38,775 bases of DNA. It comes from an uncultured Oscillospiraceae bacterium (GTDB taxonomy: Bacteria > Bacillota > Clostridia > Oscillospirales > Oscillospiraceae). The notes below the pieces were generated by a model. It saw nothing but the letters and a program-made list of their open reading frames with translations, was not told the origin of the DNA and made no database searches. A program made the position numbers and the translations under genes. The stretch covers positions 1-38,775 of the forward strand of contig CALWON010000017.1 in the NCBI GenBank assembly GCA_944383165.1, given 5' to 3'. Positions 25,701 to 32,071 of the stretch are shown in pieces; position 1 is the first letter of the stretch, and each line of letters starts with the position of its first letter.

Positions 25701-26347
25701 AAATATTGTTTTGCCTGCTGCGCCTGCTGTCGCAGTGGTTCCACCTGTATGGACAGTTCCCCGATTTTATCGGCAATACGCACCAGATTCTGTTCTGTTC
25801 GCTCCAGTTTCCGCTCCGCCTCCTCTTTTCGGTGGCGATAGCGGGAAATTCCGGCTGCTTCCTCAAAAATTTCTCTCCGGTCCCCAGAGCGCAGAGAGAG
25901 AATTTCGTCAATTTTCCCCTGACCAATCATGGAATAGCCCTCTCGACCTAGACCGGTATCCATAAACAGTTCATTGACATCTTTCAGCCTGACCTGATGG
26001 CGGTTGATATAATATTCACTTTCCCCAGAGCGATAGTACCGCCGTGTTACCATCACTTCGCTCTCCTCCATAGGGAGAATTTGTTGGCTGTTGTCCAGCA
26101 CCAGAGATACCTGTGCATATCCTGTCTGTTTTCTGTTCAGGGTTCCGCCAAAAATCACATCTTCCATCTTGCCGCCTCGCAGGGTTCTGGTAGACTGCTC
26201 CCCCATAACCCAACGCAAAGCATCAGAAATATTGGATTTTCCTGCTCCGTTTGGTCCTACAATGGCAGTCATTTCCTCCCCAAAGGTCAGCACCGTCTTA
26301 TCAGGAAAGGATTTGAATCCCTGTATCTCCAATGCCTTCAGATACAA
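22775..26347 (-). CDS. smc: Chromosome segregation protein SMC
   Basis: Condensin ATPase that compacts and segregates the chromosome with ScpA/ScpB. The conserved start YLKALEIQGFKSFPDKT follows a TTG at 26347, 8 bases after AAGGGG. The longer frame to 26428 would run into the promoter. That gives 1190 residues, the family's usual size. Walker A is GPNGAGKS (31-38); there are two long Gln/Glu-rich coiled coils, a hinge in the middle (from about YEGYSKAVKLVM to GSMTGGS), the ABC signature LSGGEKAFVAIAL and Walker B FVVMDEIEAALDD near the C-terminus. The coiled coils are unusually rich in Gln runs (QQQRQQSQQAQQ type). Confidence 0.97.
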   Translation of the reverse strand: MYLKALEIQGFKSFPDKTVLTFGEEMTAIVGPNGAGKSNISDALRWVMGEQSTRTLRGGKMEDVIFGGTLNRKQTGYAQVSLVLDNSQQILPMEESEVMVTRRYYRSGESEYYINRHQVRLKDVNELFMDTGLGREGYSMIGQGKIDEILSLRSGDRREIFEEAAGISRYRHRKEEAERKLERTEQNLVRIADKIGELSIQVEPLRQQAQQAKQYLVLRDELRTLELSVWVDALERIRSHTIRLGTDYKELSTQLQEVERSMDAAFGSAEKMTEQMHQKEMEAEQLRGELQKGEETLRDTEAAIAVLHSRLEHHTQRLEQLTQEQAKKQTQCSQLSEQIHRTRERLATLEEQLRQQRQQSQQAQQSTQEGLRQAGVLGQEIERLRQQEQQQLATVAKEKEGLSALYGARERANEQAQQLHAEAAQLEEQLQKAGQQIQNQKQLCEQVEHTKQQMAQRLDQHREQQQQRETELTEQEQACTQLQQRLHNIRDRIQLLTEMEQLYEGYSKAVKLVMKAQEQGKLAHIHGTVAQLIQVQEPYTIAIEFALGNAVQHLVVDTEEDGKQVITYLKKRQGGRATILPLSAVRPRTFPQAEEISRETGFVGVADTLVACADTYRTVLSSLLGQIVIADTLDNAISIAKKYRYQFRIVTLDGQIIHPSGSMTGGSVQKQAGILSRTNERERLEQQCGELEQQLQAQKLQLEQMQSLCQQGKTEEQTLVEQLQLTQQELVREQEKYRYLTSSQEQLQAQQTAHRQKQQTFFAQQEQGKQQEVAFQERIVTLEAQLDGIRTKIQEKSASQSQLQEASWAASQQLSQWNSQIAALETEWDGLLQRIRELEGQAKDTEDQLQQSKQESTQLEQEKNQFQQEKQQKGKEVEQWKEQLQTLKERILQCNQEKLVLEGERLKQTRLGQEKNKELLNLSGEASRLEQKKLASALEEKQILDKMWETYEVSHEAARRQKVELESIPKATRRIGELKKDIAALGAVNVGAIDEFQRVNERYTYLTDQRDDVERSKRELEEVIRQITKEMKGIFAREFEKINTAFVQTFRELFGGGTARLELEDPQDILHCGIEIRVQPPGKALKTLTLLSGGEKAFVAIALYFAILKVRPTPFVVMDEIEAALDDTNVQRFAEYVRTMTEKTQFIIITHRRGTMEEADVLYGVTMQEQGISRILTLNLNEVEKSWGIR

Positions 26348-26399
26348 TGTGTACACCCCTTCTCTTTCTTGTCTTGAAATGCAACCAATGTGAGGGATG

Positions 26400-26428
26400 A
26401 TTATAGCAGAAAATTCGACTTTTTGCAA
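26400..26428 (-). promoter_or_regulatory. Promoter of the smc-ftsY operon
   Basis: On the minus strand, TTGCAA (26423-26428), 17 bases, then TATAAT (26400-26405) preceded by TGC (extended -10). The transcript would begin near 26393, which supports the TTG start of smc at 26347. Confidence 0.8.
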
Positions 26429-26657
26429 TCTCCCTTTCTATGATGCCGCACAACCATAATACAGTACACAAAAACAGAAAACGGCTGTCCACTGTGTCCA
26501 CTCCTAAGATAACATAAACTTGATCTTTTAAGCAAGCCAGAATTGACGTCCCAAACAGAACAAGGTGGTCTTGAATTTCCTTCAAAACCACCTTGTTTCT
26601 CAATTACAATCCATGGAAAACGATCATAACAGTGTTCTCATGTTCCAATAACCTAAT
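26429..26657. other. Intergenic region before smc
   Basis: Apart from the smc promoter and the hairpin at 26559-26597, nothing gene-like is seen. Confidence 0.5.
26559..26597 (-). terminator. Strong hairpin downstream of the 26658 gene
   Basis: AACAAGGTGGT (26559-26569) pairs perfectly with ACCACCTTGTT (26587-26597), and an inner TTGAA/TTCAA pair extends the stem. The minus-strand tail is only CTGTTT, so it is a plausible but not ideal intrinsic terminator for the preceding small gene. Confidence 0.65.
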
Positions 26658-27032
26658 TTATGAAAGTACCTTTACCCCCATCTTCTCAAAGGCTTGGAGG
26701 GTATTTTTTGCGGGAACTGTATTGAGTGTAATACTTCTGCCATCTCTGGTTTGAATCACAACACTTACGCCTCCTCGAGGTGCAACAGTGAGAATGTCTG
26801 CCTTCTCCAGTGCAAATGACACTTTGGGTCCATGGGTTCTGGTATAGACTGCTCTCTGGTTGGTGATGTCTAAAATGCCATTTGGAATTTGGCTTTTGAG
26901 CAAATACACGCTTTTTTGCATCCAAACAACCTTTGTGGACAAAATAGAAGCTTCACCTGGTCTCATGGAAATTTGTGATTCTGCCTGTGTACTAAAACTT
27001 CCTTTTTTATGAGCAAAATCAGAATTGGACAC
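26658..27032 (-). CDS. PH-like domain protein, 3' part of a frame-split gene
   Basis: The frame encodes about 100 conserved-looking residues from ISMRPGEASILSTKVVWMQ to KMGVKVLS, alternating strand-like segments suggestive of a bacterial PH/GRAM-type beta domain (impression only). Its only in-frame starts are a GTG at 27032 with no ribosome binding site and internal ATGs. The first ten residues overlap, in another frame, the membrane segment encoded by 26963-27070. A -1 slip at A AAA AAG (27002-27008) would join that membrane segment to this domain, giving a 137-residue anchored protein. The true product is probably the fused one, whether by programmed frameshift or because the gene carries an indel. 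Confidence 0.6.
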   Translation of the reverse strand: MSNSDFAHKKGSFSTQAESQISMRPGEASILSTKVVWMQKSVYLLKSQIPNGILDITNQRAVYTRTHGPKVSFALEKADILTVAPRGGVSVVIQTRDGRSITLNTVPAKNTLQAFEKMGVKVLS

Positions 27033-27160
27033 ATCACAATAAGAAAAATCAACGCAACGAGTAAACCCATTTTTTCTCTTTCCTTTCTATTTTTGTTTTC
27101 TTTTTTGTGTTTTTTGAATGATGGTTTCTCCCCCTCTTGTTTTTTATTTTTCCATTCCAA
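26963..27160 (-). CDS. Membrane-segment 5' part of the frame-split gene
   Basis: The likely start is the ATG at 27070 (AAAGGA site), giving 35 residues: MGLLVALIFLIV and more hydrophobic residues, then KKE and a short basic tail before the stop at 26963. An in-frame ATG at 27160, also with a purine-rich site, would add a Lys-rich 30-residue N-terminus. The hydrophobic segment is followed at once by the heptamer A AAA AAG in the correct phase for a -1 shift into the 26658-27032 frame. Alone it would be a small membrane peptide; I think it is the anchor of the downstream domain. Confidence 0.5.
   Translation of the reverse strand: MEWKNKKQEGEKPSFKKHKKENKNRKEREKMGLLVALIFLIVMCPILILLIKKEVLVHRQNHKFP
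27002..27008 (-). promoter_or_regulatory. A AAA AAG slippery heptamer in phase
   Basis: On the minus strand, codons ATA AAA AAG read as the canonical -1 slippery heptamer. Slipping changes KKEVLV to KKGSFS and enters the long downstream frame. No Shine-Dalgarno-like enhancer is seen at the usual 10-14 bases upstream and no strong stem-loop follows, so a simple one-base insertion remains possible. Confidence 0.5.
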
Positions 27161-27245
27161 CAGATCCCTCTATATCTGTTTATGTCACGGAACTGCTCTT
27201 TAGGGACAAAAATTTTTAAAAAATTATTTTTTATCCATAAAGCCG

Positions 27246-27291
27246 ACAGCAAGTGGAACTCAATTTTTGAAAATTGTGTCCCACTTGCTGT
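27246..27291. repeat. Long imperfect palindrome in an intergenic region
   Basis: ACAGCAAGTGG (27246-27256) and CCACTTGCTGT (27281-27291) enclose a second perfect palindrome CAATTTT-TG-AAAATTG. The structure is followed by TTTT only on the plus strand, where no gene lies upstream. On the minus strand it sits after the DUF4367 gene and may end or stabilise that transcript. Confidence 0.6.
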
Positions 27292-27396
27292 TTTAATGGT
27301 TGTATCTGAGCAGATTTTCGGTTATTTTATGTTCTTTTTGAAAAATTGACAAACTTGCTCCTTCGCGGGGTTCATCAAATAGAATCTGCCTTTTGA

Positions 27397-29046
27397 TTAA
27401 AGAGATTGAATCAGCTCCTTCACATCTGCCGTTCCATCTGCCACAATAAGAACATATTCCACATTGTCTACCATCCAAGCCACCGTTGTAGAGTCCAAAT
27501 TTTTGAAGATGTAATAGGTTATATTGTTATATCTATACTCCTCTACAGGGGTGTTATCCTTTTCGTAGACGGAAGCTGAGGAGTCATTTCCACGCTGTAC
27601 CACTTGATAGAGTACATATTGTTCCCCCTGTTCATAGCAGACAAAAAATGTACTCTCATCCAATATAGAATCAAGATAGAAATAAGACTGTGTTAGATCC
27701 AGTCCATCTGGAATCTGAGGCAAATATAAAATCTGGTTCTCCTGTAACAGCCGTTTTTGCATCTGTTCATAGTCCTGTTGGTAGTAGATTTGACGAATCA
27801 ATTCCCTCAAATCCCCTTCCCAATTTGTGAGCCATAGAGTATACTCCACATTTTCGATCATCCATGTGGCATTCATGCTCTGGTTGTTGGTAAATAGATA
27901 GTGTATGACACCATGATATTCATATTCCTCCACTGGTCCATCATCTTTTTCATGGACAACACTGGGCGGCTGCTTGTGCTGCAACACCTGAAAGCCAAGA
28001 AACTGGTCCCCATTCTCATAGCCCTCTACCCAGTATGCCTCATCTGTTGAACGGATGGAAAAATCGGTATCCACCAGATGAAATCCATCCAAAACAGCAG
28101 GGCAGTACAATGGCTGCCCCTCCAGTTCCAACTGCTCCCTCATCTGCGCCCGATTTTGCATCTCCTGTGGACTGTGTATGGAATCAATGATGGCTATGAT
28201 TTCTTCTCTTGTCAACTCACCGCCAATTGTGACCATAAACTCCCCATCATAGGATGTGGCAGTCATTGTGTCCAGATTGGATAGAATATAGAAGTCACGA
28301 CCGTCGTGTTCATACAGTTCTATTGGAGTTTCATCCTTCTCAAAGATCATTTCATCACCAATTGGTATAAAATAATGTATCATTGTGACAGTAAAACTTC
28401 TGTTGTCCCCTATAAATGTGACAGGAACGGTTGTCGAAGAGTGATTTTCTACTACTCTTGGCTCTCTGGGGGTAAATTCATCTGGGTACCATGTGGGAAA
28501 TAATTCCTCCATCTCCAATTCCTGAAGCAAAAACTGAAGCTCTTGAGACGTTTCCTTCCCTGTCTGTGACACTGTGGAAGCAGCATCGACAAACTGGAAC
28601 GTCTCATCTGTCCAGTGCGCTATGATCCGGAAGAGATCCAATCCCATGGCCTGTGCCATGACCATTCCACCTAACACACAGGCAATCAGGGCAGCCACCA
28701 AAACTGCCACTCGCCTCAAATGGGTGACACGTCTGTGTCTATATGGGGTAGGTACAGTGGAACGGGGTTCTTTTCTGGATGTCTCCTCACCACACTCAAA
28801 TGCATAGAGCGACTGCCCATCTGCATAAGGGCGATATTCTCTCTGAAACTGCTCCCATGCGGCTTCTGTATCAGATAACTGGGTGCGCTGTGCCAGCAGG
28901 TCTGAAATATACAAAATTGCATCTAAATCGGAATCCCCATCTTCTGATGCCAGAAAATCCAGATGTAAAATCTCCTCCAGTTCCTCTGTGCTCATCTTGT
29001 CGTAGCAGGAATAGTCCCTTTTCTTTTGTTGATTCTGTTCAGACAC
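27397..29046 (-). CDS. Membrane protein with three DUF4367-like repeats, putative anti-sigma factor
   Basis: 549 residues: a cytoplasmic N-terminal region (1-110), one membrane segment (about 113-133), and a large outer part of three related domains at about 178-292, 307-420 and 435-549. Each repeat follows the same plan: a xxYP/LPxxxxGF-like opening, a strand region, EKDxxPxEEYxY, then F/TNxxSxxATWxxENVEYxL, and ends with a helix like DLRELIRQI. The gene lies 60 bases downstream of an ECF sigma factor gene, the usual place for its membrane partner, so anti-sigma activity is likely (inference). The start is a GTG at 29046 after GGGGGAG. The signal sensed is unknown. Confidence 0.85.
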   Translation of the reverse strand: MSEQNQQKKRDYSCYDKMSTEELEEILHLDFLASEDGDSDLDAILYISDLLAQRTQLSDTEAAWEQFQREYRPYADGQSLYAFECGEETSRKEPRSTVPTPYRHRRVTHLRRVAVLVAALIACVLGGMVMAQAMGLDLFRIIAHWTDETFQFVDAASTVSQTGKETSQELQFLLQELEMEELFPTWYPDEFTPREPRVVENHSSTTVPVTFIGDNRSFTVTMIHYFIPIGDEMIFEKDETPIELYEHDGRDFYILSNLDTMTATSYDGEFMVTIGGELTREEIIAIIDSIHSPQEMQNRAQMREQLELEGQPLYCPAVLDGFHLVDTDFSIRSTDEAYWVEGYENGDQFLGFQVLQHKQPPSVVHEKDDGPVEEYEYHGVIHYLFTNNQSMNATWMIENVEYTLWLTNWEGDLRELIRQIYYQQDYEQMQKRLLQENQILYLPQIPDGLDLTQSYFYLDSILDESTFFVCYEQGEQYVLYQVVQRGNDSSASVYEKDNTPVEEYRYNNITYYIFKNLDSTTVAWMVDNVEYVLIVADGTADVKELIQSL

Positions 29047-29106
29047 CTCGCTCCCCCCTTCTGCTGGTATTTTTGTGTGTTTCTACTTTACTTTGGTACA
29101 TGATAC

Positions 29107-29619
29107 TCAATGTTTCATCAGTTTCTTTTGCAATTGTTTTCGGATGCGCTGCACACGCTTTTTACACGCCTCTACTGTAATGCCATACTCTTTGGCTACC
29201 TCCAACATGGTACAACCATCCAGTACCACACGTTTCAATAGTTGAAAATCGGTATGGGCAGCCAAATCCTCATAGAGTACATCTACATCCTCCTCGTCAT
29301 GGTATGACAGTAATTTTTCCAAATCTTCCATCTGAATAGATTCCATAATCAGCCGATTCATCACTGCCCGATGTCGTTTCATGTTGCGCATGACATTCTG
29401 AAGGGTTCGCATCAGCCATCCCTGGGGATTTTCTATCTGCTGTGTATCTCCATCTTTTGTGCAGAAAATACAAAATGTGTCCTGCACAGCTTCCTCTGCT
29501 AAACTCCGGTCTCTCAGAGCACTGAAGGCGTAGGCAACCATCCGCCCATACATCTCCTGATATAGCTTTGTAATCTGTTTTTCATCTAATAGGGAATTGC
29601 CCACAGTTTCACCACCCAT
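29107..29619 (-). CDS. ECF-type RNA polymerase sigma factor
   Basis: 170 residues with region 2 at about 15-80 (LYQEMYGRMVAYAFSALRDRSLAEEAVQDTFCIF, PQGWLMRTLQNVMRN) and region 4 at about 115-168, a helix-turn-helix (LLKRVVLDGCTMLEVAKEYGITVEACKKRVQRIRKQL). Regions 1 and 3 are missing, as expected for the extracytoplasmic-function class. The ATG at 29619 follows GAGAGGATAGGG. It is co-transcribed with the triple-DUF4367 membrane protein. Its target promoters are not evident in the window. Confidence 0.92.
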   Translation of the reverse strand: MGGETVGNSLLDEKQITKLYQEMYGRMVAYAFSALRDRSLAEEAVQDTFCIFCTKDGDTQQIENPQGWLMRTLQNVMRNMKRHRAVMNRLIMESIQMEDLEKLLSYHDEEDVDVLYEDLAAHTDFQLLKRVVLDGCTMLEVAKEYGITVEACKKRVQRIRKQLQKKLMKH

Positions 29620-29679
29620 ATTGTGCCCTATCCTCTCCCATTTTTATAGGTCACAAAAATTGATGTCTATTACATCTCA

Positions 29680-29707
29680 ATCATACATTTGATAGATAAA
29701 CTTGCAA
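29680..29707 (-). promoter_or_regulatory. Candidate promoter of the ECF sigma operon
   Basis: On the minus strand, TTGCAA (29702-29707), 16 bases, then TATGAT (29680-29685), about 60 bases before the sigma start. It resembles a sigma-A promoter; an autoregulated ECF site was not recognised. Confidence 0.45.
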
Positions 29708-29776
29708 TCACCAAAAGTGGAAACGGAGTGCCCCCTTCTCTGCATTTGATTTCATAGTTACCCTATTTCTGTGGAA

Positions 29777-30436
29777 CTAGATTCTCCCATACAGTGCCTT
29801 TCTGTCCAAAATCCGCACACCACCCCGGAACAGCTCCACCTCTCCGGCATTTGCCAGCTTTTTCAGCGTTCTGGTTACAACTTCTCTGGCGCTGCCAATA
29901 GCAACAGCAATCTGTTCCTGTGTGGCGTGTATCTCTCCCACTCCTGTTTTCGCCGTCTCATCCAGCAAATAGGTCACAAGCCGCTGTTCCAATGTGAGAA
30001 ACAGCATCCGTTCCACCGCCTGTATGGCATCAGAAAACCGCTCTGCTGCCGACTTATAGATAAAATTTTCCACATAGATGTTTTCCTGCATCAGCTGGGA
30101 CAGGTATTGCACGGGTATCACCTGCGCCTGTGTGTCCCGCTCTGCCTGAATTTCTACCTCAAAGGTAATGGCAGAGAGCATGCAGGAGGCAGACAGCACA
30201 CACACCTCTCCTGCCCCCATGCTGGACAGGGTCGCCTCTCTCCCCTCCTCAGACAGAAGATAAATCCGTATTCCGCCCTGCTGAATCAGTAATAATCCCA
30301 AGCACTCCCGTCCAGAGGCGCGTATCACTTCCCCCGCTCCATAGTGCACCACTCGTGCACAAGATTGCAGCGCCGCTCTCTGCTCATCTGTCAGATGCTT
30401 CCAGAAAGGCAGTCCTTCCACCGTCAACTGTTTCAT
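29777..30436 (-). CDS. Crp/Fnr family transcriptional regulator
   Basis: An N-terminal cyclic-nucleotide-binding-like beta barrel (about 20-120) is followed by a dimer helix and a C-terminal winged helix-turn-helix (THATQEQIAVAIGSAREVVTRTLKKL, near 170-195). The barrel carries GEVCVLSASCML, common in clostridial regulators of this type; the FNR N-terminal Cys cluster for an Fe-S centre is not present. The ATG at 30436 has GAGGGGAG 8 bases upstream and is preferred to the ATG at 30457. It is transcribed from a promoter at 30469-30497, back-to-back with purA. The effector and targets are unknown; self-regulation is plausible. Confidence 0.9.
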   Translation of the reverse strand: MKQLTVEGLPFWKHLTDEQRAALQSCARVVHYGAGEVIRASGRECLGLLLIQQGGIRIYLLSEEGREATLSSMGAGEVCVLSASCMLSAITFEVEIQAERDTQAQVIPVQYLSQLMQENIYVENFIYKSAAERFSDAIQAVERMLFLTLEQRLVTYLLDETAKTGVGEIHATQEQIAVAIGSAREVVTRTLKKLANAGEVELFRGGVRILDRKALYGRI

Positions 30437-30468
30437 ATATACTCCCCTCTCCTGCATCTTTTTTCTTT

Positions 30469-30497
30469 ATCATACCTGTTTTTTTCCATTTGAGCAA
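30469..30497 (-). promoter_or_regulatory. Promoter of the Crp/Fnr regulator
   Basis: On the minus strand, TTGCTC (30492-30497), 17 bases, then TATGAT (30469-30474), about 30 bases before the ATG at 30436. Confidence 0.6.
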
Positions 30498-30546
30498 GCA
30501 TTTTTCTGATAGATTGCAACAGGTCGTCCTCTGCCTGTCTGTATAC

Positions 30547-30569
30547 AAAACTCTGCGTTTTGCAGTTTT
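30547..30569. promoter_or_regulatory. Imperfect palindrome between two divergent promoters
   Basis: AAAACTCTGC (30547-30556) and GCAGTTTT (30562-30569) form an imperfect inverted repeat lying between the Crp/Fnr and purA promoters. It could be a regulator site or a weak hairpin; the evidence is only the symmetry and position. Confidence 0.3.
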
Positions 30570-30603
30570 TTGGAAAAATCTCTTATTTCTGCTGGAAAAA
30601 CTC

Positions 30604-30632
30604 TTGCATCACAGGAAAAAAGGAAGTATAAT
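30604..30632 (+). promoter_or_regulatory. Promoter of purA
   Basis: TTGCAT (30604-30609), 17 bases, then a perfect TATAAT (30627-30632), about 78 bases before the purA ATG. No PurR box is evident. Confidence 0.6.
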
Positions 30633-30709
30633 GTGGTTGTTGCGTTATGAGCTGGATAAGGCAAATCCTTCACCGGTTGCGAATCCCAGTTCTTTTGGAG
30701 GTAACAGTT

Positions 30710-32002
30710 ATGGTAAAAGCGATTGTAGGTGCAAACTGGGGCGATGAAGGCAAGGGCAAAGTAACCGATATGCTGGCAGAGACCTCTGATGTGGTGGTCC
30801 GCTTTCAGGGCGGTGCCAACGCAGGTCACACCATCATCAACGACTTTGGACGCTTTGCGCTGCACATTCTCCCATCTGGCACATTTTATCCCCATGTCAC
30901 AAATATCATTGGTAACGGCGTTGCGCTGGACATCCACAAACTGGTGGATGAGCTGAAGTCCATCACCGATCAGGGGGTGCCTGCTCCCAATCTGATTATT
31001 TCAGAGCGTGCTCAGCTTCTCATGCCTTACCATGTTCTTCAGGATGCCTATGAGGAGGAGCGTCTGGCTGGCAAGGCATTCGGCTCCACCAAAAGTGGCA
31101 TTGCTCCCTTCTACTCTGACAAATATGCCAAAATTGGCATTCAAGTCTGTGACCTCTTTGATGAGGCACGTCTGATGGAGCGGCTCACCGCTGCTGTCAC
31201 CCTGAAAAATGTTCTGTTTGAACATCTCTACCACAAACCCGCTCTGAATGTACAGGAGCTGTTTGATCATTTGTTTTCCCTGCGTGAGGAAATCCGTCCC
31301 TATGTGGGCGACGCTGTGGGCTTCCTCCACAATGCCATCAAAGAGGGCAAGACCGTTCTGCTGGAAGGTCAGCTTGGCTCTATGAAGGACCCTGATTTGG
31401 GTATCTTCCCCATGACCACTTCTTCCCACACACTGGCTGGTTTTGGCTGTGTGGGTGCACCTGTGCCCCCCACTGCTGTGGAAGATGTGATCTGTGTCAC
31501 AAAGGCATATTCCTCCTCTGTTGGTTCCCACACAGAACCATTTGTCAGTGAAGTGTTGGGTGAGGCAGGAGACGAACTGCGCCGCCGTGGTGGAGACAAA
31601 GGAGAATTTGGCGTAACCACAGGTCGTCCCAGACGTGTGGGCTGGTTCGACGCAGTTGCCACCAAATATGGCTGTATGGTACAGGGTGCCACACAGGTTG
31701 CTCTGACCTGTCTGGACGTGTTGGGCTATCTGGATGAAATCAAGGTGTGTACTGGCTATGAGATTGACGGTGTTGTCACCGACCAGTTCCCCACCACTCC
31801 AAAGCTGATGCGTGCAAAGCCCGTTTTCACCACCTTACCTGGTTGGAAGTGCGATATTCGTGGTTGTCAAGATTATGAGGCACTTCCCCAGCGTGCCAAA
31901 GACTATGTGGATTTCCTGGAATCTCAGATTCAGGTTCCTATCACCATGGTTTCCACTGGTCCTAAGCGCAACGAGATGACCCAGCGCACCTCAAAGCTGT
32001 AA
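30710..32002 (+). CDS. purA: Adenylosuccinate synthase
   Basis: Condenses IMP and aspartate using GTP, the first committed step to AMP. GANWGDEGKGK (7-17, catalytic D12), QGGANAGHTI, GSTKSGIAPFYSDK and the C-terminal GWKCDIRGCQDYEALP with TGPKRNE are diagnostic. The ATG at 30710 follows GGAGG with 8 bases spacing and gives 430 residues; the frame extends upstream but has no homology there. It sits alone downstream of its promoter and is followed by a GC-rich hairpin. Confidence 0.97.
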   Translation: MVKAIVGANWGDEGKGKVTDMLAETSDVVVRFQGGANAGHTIINDFGRFALHILPSGTFYPHVTNIIGNGVALDIHKLVDELKSITDQGVPAPNLIISERAQLLMPYHVLQDAYEEERLAGKAFGSTKSGIAPFYSDKYAKIGIQVCDLFDEARLMERLTAAVTLKNVLFEHLYHKPALNVQELFDHLFSLREEIRPYVGDAVGFLHNAIKEGKTVLLEGQLGSMKDPDLGIFPMTTSSHTLAGFGCVGAPVPPTAVEDVICVTKAYSSSVGSHTEPFVSEVLGEAGDELRRRGGDKGEFGVTTGRPRRVGWFDAVATKYGCMVQGATQVALTCLDVLGYLDEIKVCTGYEIDGVVTDQFPTTPKLMRAKPVFTTLPGWKCDIRGCQDYEALPQRAKDYVDFLESQIQVPITMVSTGPKRNEMTQRTSKL

Positions 32003-32009
32003 TGATTTG

Positions 32010-32044
32010 CGCCAGATGCCCACTCGTGGCGTCTGGCGTATCCT
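32010..32044 (+). terminator. Hairpin after purA
   Basis: CGCCAGATGCC (32010-32020) pairs with GGCGTCTGGCG (32028-32038) with one G-T pair. The following tail is weak (TATCCTTTT), so it may act as a partial terminator between purA and the S41 protease gene. Confidence 0.6.
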
Positions 32045-32071
32045 TTTCTGACCTTGAAAGGAGCCGTTCCA

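Noticed and set aside
26348..26428. Longer start for smc
   Set aside because: It would overlap the smc promoter; conserved SMC sequence begins after the TTG at 26347.
29777..30436. Oxygen-sensing FNR assignment
   Set aside because: The N-terminal Cys cluster for a 4Fe-4S centre is missing, so only the general Crp/Fnr family is supported.
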